A DNA stretch of 19,192 bases from a bacterium (GTDB lineage Bacteria; Actinomycetota; Acidimicrobiia; UBA5794; ZC4RG35): the NCBI GenBank assembly GCA_028819835.1, contig JAPPKR010000246.1, forward strand, positions 1 to 19,192. Direction: 5' to 3'. A program made the translations under genes and the position numbers. Below are positions 14,036 through 19,192 of the stretch, piece by piece; the first letter of the stretch is position 1; each line of letters opens with the position of its first letter. Below the pieces are notes generated by a model that was given only the letters and a program-made list of their open reading frames with translations, had not been told where the DNA came from and made no database searches.

Positions 14036-15724
14036 ATGGCCCACTTATCCGGCAGAGAGGCGGGGGAAGCCGAGCTCAACTCCCCTGACTTTCCCCCCGC
14101 CTTCTTCGGCTATCACCGCAAAGCGGTCGATCAGTACCTGCAGGAACTCCTCCAATCCAAACTGGCGAGTGCCGAGCAGATCTCCCGATACCCGGATTCG
14201 ACGGCCTCCGGCGCCCAGGTAGACCGGTACCGCGAGTTGGGTAGTGAGATCGGAGACCTCCTGAGATCGGTCCAGGACACGGCCGCCAGGATTAGAAGAC
14301 AGGCCGAGGAGGATGCTGCTCGCTGGCGGGGGGAAGCCACCACCGAGGTGGAGAAGAGGATTGTCGAGGCGCAGGCGGCCGCGGAGGAACTTCGGGCTTC
14401 AGCCTGGGAAGTGGCCACCGAGATGATCGCCCAACTGCAGGAAGTGGAGGTCGAGACCTATCACAGCATCGAGAAGCACTCACAGGAGATAATTGCAGAG
14501 GCGGAGAACGAGTCGCACCGTATCAGAGAGGACGCCCGCCGGAGAGCGGAATCGATCCGGAGCGACGCCAATGTGGAATCGTTGGAGGTGGAAGAGCGGA
14601 CGCGAACGCTTTGTGACCAGATGATCGATTCTGCCCAGCAGCGTGTCTCCGCCATCCAGGAGAGGGTCTTGGCCTTGGAGCGCCATCGCGATCAGTTGCT
14701 GGAAGAGATAGGAGGCATCCGTTCCGGGGCGGCGCCCATCGGCGTGAAGCTGGTTGACCAGACCGGCGCCTTGATCTACCGGCCTGCTCCCGAGGTCGAG
14801 GAGGTCGCTCATGTAACCCCTCAACATGAGATGTCGGGATTGGTCAGGGTGATCCCCCCGGATGAATCGGAAGAGACCTCCACTGCCGATCTCCCGCAGC
14901 CGCAGGAGGCTGTCTCCGACCCTGAGGGCGACACATCCGCGGAGGCCCTGGCCCCTGGTGTTCTCTCCGATGGCCCGGTCGCCGGGTCGGGCCCGACGCC
15001 GGCCGAGGAGAAGGGCAAGGCGACCTCAGACGCCGACCGGGCCAGCCCCCAGGACGCTCTCGGCGGTTTGGAGGACCTGTTTGCCTCCCTGAGGAAGGAG
15101 GCCCCCTCTGCCTCCCGATCCTCATCGACGCCGTCGGCCGGCCGGAACGGCTCCGCCGACACCTCGCCTCCACCGGCAGAGACGCGGCGGGAAAGTCCCC
15201 CGGCGAGCGAGGCCGAGGCGGAGACACTGCGAGAAGAAATGTCGCTGCCGGTAGCCAACCGGTTTCTCCGTCTGTTCAAGAGGCTATTGGCAGAGGAGCA
15301 GAATCGGGTGCTGGAGGGTATACGCGTCGGGGACCTGCACTGGAACGCCGAGGAAGTGGATGGCCGCCTGCGACCACATCTGGAGATGTTGATGGAACAG
15401 AGCTGGCAGGCAGGTAACACCGCGGCTGAGCGAATGGTCGGGCGAGACATATCCAAGCCTGCGTTCGAAGCGGAACCGGAAAGAGGGTTTGCCCATCTCT
15501 TGGTGGCTGACGTGACCGAGGCCATCGATGTGGTGGGGTCCGCCGAGAACGTCTCCCAACGCAGTCGTGTCGGCTCTCGTGTGTTCCGGATATGGAGGAC
15601 CGACACATTGGAGAACCATCTCCGGGACCTGGCATCCAGGTACTACCAGCAAGGCCTGACTCGGTCGCTGAGGGAGGCGGGAGTCCCCGAGGCATCGGTG
15701 GTCTCAGCCGGCCAAACTCGTTAG
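14036..15724 (+). CDS. DivIVA-like coiled-coil protein with unrecognised C-terminal domain
   Basis: This is a 562-residue soluble protein in three parts. Residues about 18-40 (DFPPAFFGYHRKAVDQYLQELL) match the N-terminal DivIVA pattern of F...GY...VD.YL that binds curved or septal membrane. Residues about 60-225 are a long charged coiled coil, with AEDA/RRRAE-type heptads. Residues about 235-390 are low-complexity, rich in Pro, Ser, Glu and Asp, and likely disordered. Residues about 395-550 are a folded-looking, mostly helical domain (VANRFLRLFKRLLAEEQNRV; LRPHLEMLMEQSW; FRIWRTDTLENHLRDLASRYY) that I do not recognise. A role in cell division, polar growth or cytoskeletal scaffolding is inferred from the N-terminus only. 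There is no ribosome site; initiation may be leaderless. It is divergent from sufC copy 2. Confidence 0.75.
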   Translation: MAHLSGREAGEAELNSPDFPPAFFGYHRKAVDQYLQELLQSKLASAEQISRYPDSTASGAQVDRYRELGSEIGDLLRSVQDTAARIRRQAEEDAARWRGEATTEVEKRIVEAQAAAEELRASAWEVATEMIAQLQEVEVETYHSIEKHSQEIIAEAENESHRIREDARRRAESIRSDANVESLEVEERTRTLCDQMIDSAQQRVSAIQERVLALERHRDQLLEEIGGIRSGAAPIGVKLVDQTGALIYRPAPEVEEVAHVTPQHEMSGLVRVIPPDESEETSTADLPQPQEAVSDPEGDTSAEALAPGVLSDGPVAGSGPTPAEEKGKATSDADRASPQDALGGLEDLFASLRKEAPSASRSSSTPSAGRNGSADTSPPPAETRRESPPASEAEAETLREEMSLPVANRFLRLFKRLLAEEQNRVLEGIRVGDLHWNAEEVDGRLRPHLEMLMEQSWQAGNTAAERMVGRDISKPAFEAEPERGFAHLLVADVTEAIDVVGSAENVSQRSRVGSRVFRIWRTDTLENHLRDLASRYYQQGLTRSLREAGVPEASVVSAGQTR

Positions 15725-15726
15725 GC

Positions 15727-15776
15727 AACCCCAGCGACCAGTCGTCGTGGTGTCCTTCTGCCTGCGCTGCGGGGTT
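15727..15776 (+). terminator. Structured region after the DivIVA-like gene, possible terminator
   Basis: AACCCCAGCG (15727-15736) pairs with the segment at 15765-15776 (CGCT, a two-base bulge, then GGGGTT). Inside the loop ACCA (15737-15740) pairs with TGGT (15748-15751). There is no T tract. It could stop transcription before the lipoprotein gene or be chance structure in GC-rich DNA. The rest of the 126-bp gap shows nothing else I can name. Confidence 0.25.
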
Positions 15777-15850
15777 CATCAGCACACAGTCTCCTGCGTG
15801 GGGTCAGAATAAGAGCATGGTCATCGAGGTCGAGTAGGGTCGGGATCGCG

Positions 15851-17140
15851 TTGATCCGCAAATCAGTCGCCGGGTTCTTGATGGTGATGGCGCTGGCCGC
15901 CTGCGCAGATACGGGAGGACCCGAGGAGGTCACCCCACAACAGGAGGAGGAGACACTGCCTGAGGCGGTCCCGGAGACACTCGATCTCCTGCTTGTCACC
16001 GGCTCGGACGGGAGGGTGACGGTGATCAATCCCGACGGAACCGTGGTGCGGGAACTACGGGGCCCGGTGGCCCCCGGACACCCGAGCCTGCAGCCCACTT
16101 GGGCGCCGGTCTCCGTTGACGGCCGTCGACTCGTGGCGTGGACGGAACTCGGTGATGACGGGGCTTTCAGTATCGCCTTGGGCGATGTGGACACCGGGGA
16201 GACAACCAGGTACTCGGCGCCGGTGGCGCCTTTCTACTACTACTGGAGTCCGGACGCCACGTTGTTGGCGTTCCTGGGCCAGAACGCCTTATCGCCATTG
16301 GAAATGGGTGTGCTGGACTACCGGAGGGACTCGGTGGAGATCGTCGCCACGGGTCAGCCCTTCTATTTCGACTGGCGGCCCGACTCCCGGGCGATCGTCA
16401 CCCATGTGAGCGAAGCACTGTCACTGTTGACTACTACCGGCGAGGCATGGTCATCGAAGGACATTCCTATCAGACCAGGACGGTTCCAGGCCCCGGCATG
16501 GCTTTCGGGGGATCGCATCCTGTTCGTCACCCCGACGTCGCAGGGTTCCGTCAAGGTGGGCCTCGGGGTGGCGCGCAACGCTCAAGACGACACCTCTGCC
16601 CCGCAACGGCTGATATTGAGCGACGTCGAGGCCGGTTTGGTTCTCACCTTGACCGAACTCGAGGGAGCGGCCATCTTCGAGGCGGATCCCACCGGGAAGT
16701 GGGTGGCGGTCTATGAATACTCCGGCCCCCTGCGAGTGTTCGACCTCGAAGGTGGGGGCGAAACGGTAGTCTCCGAGAGCCAGGTCGCCGCCTTCGAGTG
16801 GAGCCCGGTGGGAGACAGGCTCCTATTCATGGAGGTGGATCGCGAAGCCCGGGCTCTGAAGCCGAGAGTGTGGGACGGGAGAGACACCCTGGTTTTCCCC
16901 TCTTTTCTACCGTCTCGCGTGTGGGTGGTCCAGTATTTGCCGTTTTGGGATCAATATGCCCGGAGCCTCACCCTCTGGTCTCCTAAAGGCGATGCTTTCA
17001 CCTACCCGGGAATGTCCACTCCCAACGCGGAAGACCAGATCTTCGTCCAGCATCTCGACGAGTCCCAGCCGATCACCGTGGGCAACGGCGTCTTCGCCAG
17101 TTGGTCACCGGCCCCACGGGACCGGGTGCCGGATTCCTGA
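15851..17140 (+). CDS. Putative lipoprotein with TolB/WD40-like beta-propeller repeats
   Basis: The TTG at 15851 is chosen because it alone gives a complete lipoprotein signal: MIRKSVAGFLMVMALAAC, basic n-region, hydrophobic core, LAAC lipobox with Cys18. A GGGAT-like ribosome site precedes it. The mature protein begins with an acidic, Gln/Glu-rich linker (VTPQQEEETLPEAVPE). It then shows repeated PD40-like strands, for example YYYWSPDATLLAFLG, YFDWRPDSRAIVTH, EADPTGKWVAVYEY and FEWSPVGDRLLFME, pointing to a beta-propeller of six or so blades. It should be anchored on the outer face of the cytoplasmic membrane. No enzyme residues are evident; a binding or envelope-assembly role is guesswork. 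The total is 429 residues. It is followed by another probably beta-rich envelope protein. Confidence 0.78.
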   Translation: MIRKSVAGFLMVMALAACADTGGPEEVTPQQEEETLPEAVPETLDLLLVTGSDGRVTVINPDGTVVRELRGPVAPGHPSLQPTWAPVSVDGRRLVAWTELGDDGAFSIALGDVDTGETTRYSAPVAPFYYYWSPDATLLAFLGQNALSPLEMGVLDYRRDSVEIVATGQPFYFDWRPDSRAIVTHVSEALSLLTTTGEAWSSKDIPIRPGRFQAPAWLSGDRILFVTPTSQGSVKVGLGVARNAQDDTSAPQRLILSDVEAGLVLTLTELEGAAIFEADPTGKWVAVYEYSGPLRVFDLEGGGETVVSESQVAAFEWSPVGDRLLFMEVDREARALKPRVWDGRDTLVFPSFLPSRVWVVQYLPFWDQYARSLTLWSPKGDAFTYPGMSTPNAEDQIFVQHLDESQPITVGNGVFASWSPAPRDRVPDS

Positions 17141-17264
17141 TCGCGATCTGAGCCGAGCCGGCTGGTTTGCGACCTGCCTTGTAATTGCGTAACGTTGGTC
17201 GTTGTTAGTAAGGGGATATGCGCAGGTGCTAAAGACGCCAGACAGCGGTTCTAGAGGAACAGGA
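17141..17264. other. AT-richer gap ahead of the membrane-anchored protein gene
   Basis: This 124-bp stretch changes visibly from GC-rich to AT-richer around 17170-17250 and contains several TTG/TAA-type elements (TTGTAATTGCGTAACG, then TTGTTAGTAAGG) that may include the promoter of the gene at 17265. No spacing stands out as convincing. No gene is seen. Confidence 0.35.
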
Positions 17265-18353
17265 ATGTTGAGAGGCTGGCGCTGGTGGTTGTTGCTGATC
17301 GTCGTGGTCGGCGTGTTGGTTGGGTGGGAGACCGGGTTCTTTGAATCCCGTGTTGTGGACCTTGAGTGGGAGGGCGAACCGGTGGAGTTCCGGGTGCTGG
17401 CTCACAATCATCAGGGAGGATTTGCGGTGGTCGACCTGGAAGAGGGGGTGATGCGAATCGAACGGCTGGAGCATCGTGGACTGCCAGTCCGCTCGGTTGA
17501 TGTGGCAGCGTTGACCAGGTCGGGCGATGTGCTGATCCACCCGTACGATGCACCAGTCCTGTACGTGGCGCCTGGTGGGGACATCTCTGCTGCACCCGCG
17601 GTCATTCGCCTGCCAGGATTCGGCAAAGACGAAGCTGATCCAACTTACACCCTGGGCTATGGTGTCCAGGCCTTGGGGGATGGATCCGGAGAAAGCATCT
17701 GGTTGTTGATTCAAAAAGGTGGTGGGACGCTGGTAGATCTGGTCACCAAAGAAGGCTCCGTGATGGCTGAGTTCGAACTGGAGGGCTCCTATTACGCGGC
17801 CGGGTTGTTGGGAAATGACCTCGTTGTGCTCGACCGTTACGACCGAGATGATCTGGTGCTAAGGAGCAGCGGCGCCATTGATGAGGTGACGACATGCCGA
17901 GACGACATAGAGAACGGGAATCTACGTGTGGTGTCTGTGCACGGACACCACACTGCTTGCCTCAGCGATGACGACAGACAACTGGTCCTCTATGACGTGA
18001 CCACCGGGCAAACAGACCGGTTTACAGCTTTTGAGTCGGGCCGGTGGTCACTGAGTGTTCTGCCCAACATCCCGTCAGAAATAGCGAACATCGCCGGGGT
18101 TCATGCCGATCAACTGTTACTCGCCTCCAGGGAAGCAATCTATGCGGCCGACCTTTCAAACCACACCATGCGATGGCTGTACGACAAGCAGGAAGGCGAG
18201 TTTCTCACGCCGTTGGGCATTGTGGACAACCTCCTAATGGGTGCCAACGGGGTAGTCGGCCGCGAGGTCATCATCGCCATTGACCTGCGATCGGGAGAAC
18301 GGCAAACAATCGTGGAACTGCCCGAAGGGTATTTCATATATGACGCTGCCTGA
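17265..18353 (+). CDS. Membrane-anchored extracytoplasmic protein, probable beta-propeller, function unknown
   Basis: The ATG at 17265 is chosen over the in-frame GTG/TTG codons upstream because AGAGGA (17253-17258) lies six bases before it. It also places the basic MLRGWRW directly ahead of one membrane helix (about residues 7-22, WWLLLIVVVGVLVGW). The remaining 340 or so residues are rich in short beta-strand patterns separated by turns (GGFAVVDLEEGVMRIERL; LLGNDLVVLDRYDRD; RQLVLYDVTTGQTDRF; EVIIAIDLRSGERQTIVEL), which suggest a WD40/PQQ-like propeller outside the cell. I do not recognise a family. Its base composition is noticeably less GC-rich than its neighbours and it uses rarer codons, such as the TTA at 18117-18119, so it may have a different history. 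It is convergent with the gene at 18417. Confidence 0.75.
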   Translation: MLRGWRWWLLLIVVVGVLVGWETGFFESRVVDLEWEGEPVEFRVLAHNHQGGFAVVDLEEGVMRIERLEHRGLPVRSVDVAALTRSGDVLIHPYDAPVLYVAPGGDISAAPAVIRLPGFGKDEADPTYTLGYGVQALGDGSGESIWLLIQKGGGTLVDLVTKEGSVMAEFELEGSYYAAGLLGNDLVVLDRYDRDDLVLRSSGAIDEVTTCRDDIENGNLRVVSVHGHHTACLSDDDRQLVLYDVTTGQTDRFTAFESGRWSLSVLPNIPSEIANIAGVHADQLLLASREAIYAADLSNHTMRWLYDKQEGEFLTPLGIVDNLLMGANGVVGREVIIAIDLRSGERQTIVELPEGYFIYDAA

Positions 18354-18416
18354 ACGGTCACACATCACCGGGGAGGGGTCGTCAAACGCCACTGCGCCCG
18401 TTGTTGGGGAAAGCAG

Positions 18417-18776
18417 TTAGTCCCAGCCCAGTTGGTGTAGGCGTCGTTCGGAAAAGCCCAGGTAGTGGCCGAGTTCGTGCAACAGGGTGCGACGGATCTC
18501 CTCTTCGGTCTCGGGGCGGGAGAGGCCCAAGTCCAGGTGGGCCAGGCGGTACAGTCGGATCTCGTCGGGGAGTACTCCCCAGTAGTCGGCGGCCCTGTCC
18601 GGGAGGGAGACGCCGACGTATTCTCCCAACAGTTCTTCCCGGGCGCCTTCCCTGTGGTCCTCGGGAGGGGGCGAGTCCATGGCCACGATCAGCACGTTGT
18701 CCATGAGAGAGGCGACCCACGGGGGGAGGTCCGAGAGGACCCGGTCTATCACTGCTTCGAACTCTTCGGTCCGCAT
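18417..18776 (-). CDS. Small zincin-like metallopeptidase (PF06262 type)
   Basis: The protein has 119 residues with a complete HExxHxxG zinc site, HELGHYLG at 100-107, near the C-terminus. The preceding text (LLGEYVGVSLPDRAADYWGVLPDEIRLYRLAHLD) is typical of the small 'metallopeptidase family'/possibly zinc metallopeptidase proteins found widely in actinobacteria, in which an aspartate or glutamate after the HExxH helix replaces a third histidine; Glu110 is a candidate here. They are cytoplasmic, lack a signal peptide and have no established substrate. The ATG at 18776 begins MRTEEFEAVIDRVLSDLP, the usual family start. No strong ribosome site is visible. It lies 78 bp downstream of the partial gene at the right edge and could share its transcript. 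Confidence 0.87.
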   Translation of the reverse strand: MRTEEFEAVIDRVLSDLPPWVASLMDNVLIVAMDSPPPEDHREGAREELLGEYVGVSLPDRAADYWGVLPDEIRLYRLAHLDLGLSRPETEEEIRRTLLHELGHYLGFSERRLHQLGWD

Positions 18777-18854
18777 GTTCGTCTGAACTACCCCGTCTGG
18801 TGGTTACTGCAGCGCAATCTACTGGCGGCGGGAGTGCGGCCTAAGCGGAAGAGG

Positions 18855-19192
18855 TCAGGCCGCCGGACTGATCAACTGGAAGAAGGTCTGCTGGTCGTAC
18901 TTGACCGCGGTGATGATCGTGAATGGTTCACCGGCGTCGCCGGGCATGGTCATGGAGGTGGCCACCTCACCCTGGGCTTGCTGTTCGCCTTCGATGACCA
19001 GGCCGATTCCCGGGTCGAAACGGACGGTGGAATGTACGACGCCCGGGGTGGCGCTCACCAGTAGTTGGATGTCTCCGAAAAAGCCCGGACTTTCCTGACC
19101 TTCCTGGCCTTCTTCAGAGGAATCCTCCTCTGCGAAGGCGCCGAACATCCCCAGCATCATCTCGCTCATGTCCCACTCGAACGCGTCGGTCC
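18855..19192 (-). CDS. C-terminal part of an unrecognised protein (gene runs off the window)
   Basis: The minus-strand frame stays open to the window edge (TDAFEWD precedes the first methionine at 19169), so this is probably the 3' end of a longer gene; a start at the ATG at 19169 (MSEMMLGMFGAF, 104 residues) is possible but less likely. An acidic low-complexity stretch (AEEDSSEEGQEGQES) is followed by a compact segment with alternating hydrophobic residues (DIQLLVSATPGVVHSTVRFD; TIITAVKYDQQTFFQLISP) that looks like beta-sheet with a hydrophobic end. I do not recognise the family and assign no function. No convincing terminator follows it. Confidence 0.55.
   Translation of the reverse strand, partial: TDAFEWDMSEMMLGMFGAFAEEDSSEEGQEGQESPGFFGDIQLLVSATPGVVHSTVRFDPGIGLVIEGEQQAQGEVATSMTMPGDAGEPFTIITAVKYDQQTFFQLISPAA

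Noticed and set aside
14821..15606. Minus-strand open frame opposite the DivIVA-like gene
   Set aside because: It is long because of GC-rich codons in the low-complexity linker; Ser/Arg-rich text without domains and no ribosome site.
1..19192. Defence island, prophage, CRISPR array, tRNA or insertion sequence
   Set aside because: No integrase, transposase, nuclease/helicase pair, repeat-spacer pattern or tRNA-like cloverleaf was seen; the genes are housekeeping or envelope types.

Overview
The window is GC-rich, densely coded chromosomal DNA from a bacterium, most probably a member of the Actinomycetota and perhaps the class Acidimicrobiia. This is inferred from a Mycobacterium-like class II fumarase, a family 5 uracil-DNA glycosylase, a DivIVA-type coiled-coil protein, a small PF06262-type zincin, a SufU-based SUF system with a Rieske ferredoxin inside the suf cluster, and frequent TTG/GTG or leaderless-looking starts. 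No 16S, tRNA or other phylogenetic marker is present, so the placement is tentative. I saw no insertion sequence, phage gene, CRISPR array or tRNA.

Layout, left to right. (1) Position 1-1124 is the 3' part of sufB, followed by a hairpin and a convergent small membrane protein gene (GlsB/YeaQ family, minus strand). (2) From 1465 to 7298 lies a plus-strand run of metabolic and accessory genes: a membrane-anchored DUF4015 glycoside-hydrolase-like protein, a Gfo/Idh/MocA oxidoreductase overlapping a VOC-fold protein, two unrelated alpha/beta hydrolases, and a family 5 uracil-DNA glycosylase. (3) From 7402 to 9796 there is a tightly coupled sufD - Rieske ferredoxin - sufC set whose stop and start codons overlap by one base. 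(4) A CapA-family secreted protein (minus) converges on that sufC with a 4-bp overlap. A class II fumarase gene (plus) follows after a 242-bp divergent gap. (5) A minus-strand pair, a second and more canonical sufC followed by sufU, diverges from a gene for a 562-residue DivIVA-like coiled-coil protein. Their shared 74-bp AT-richer gap holds a dyad and overlapping promoter-like elements. (6) The right end carries a TTG-initiated lipoprotein with a beta-propeller, a membrane-anchored protein of probably similar fold in visibly less GC-rich DNA, a small HExxH metallopeptidase (minus), and the 3' end of an unrecognised protein gene (minus) that runs off the window.

The unifying theme is iron-sulfur cluster assembly. 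SufB, SufD, two SufC ATPases, the SufU sulfur acceptor and a Rieske protein are all encoded within 14 kb but in three separate blocks. The cysteine desulfurase SufS and any SufT or SufR are not in the window. The family 5 uracil-DNA glycosylase next to sufD is itself an iron-sulfur enzyme and thus a plausible client. The remaining genes look like ordinary housekeeping or cell-envelope functions. I do not see a convincing new defence or biosynthetic system. The items most worth a second look are the split SUF locus with two divergent SufC proteins, the dyad between sufC2 and the DivIVA-like gene, and that three-part DivIVA-like protein.
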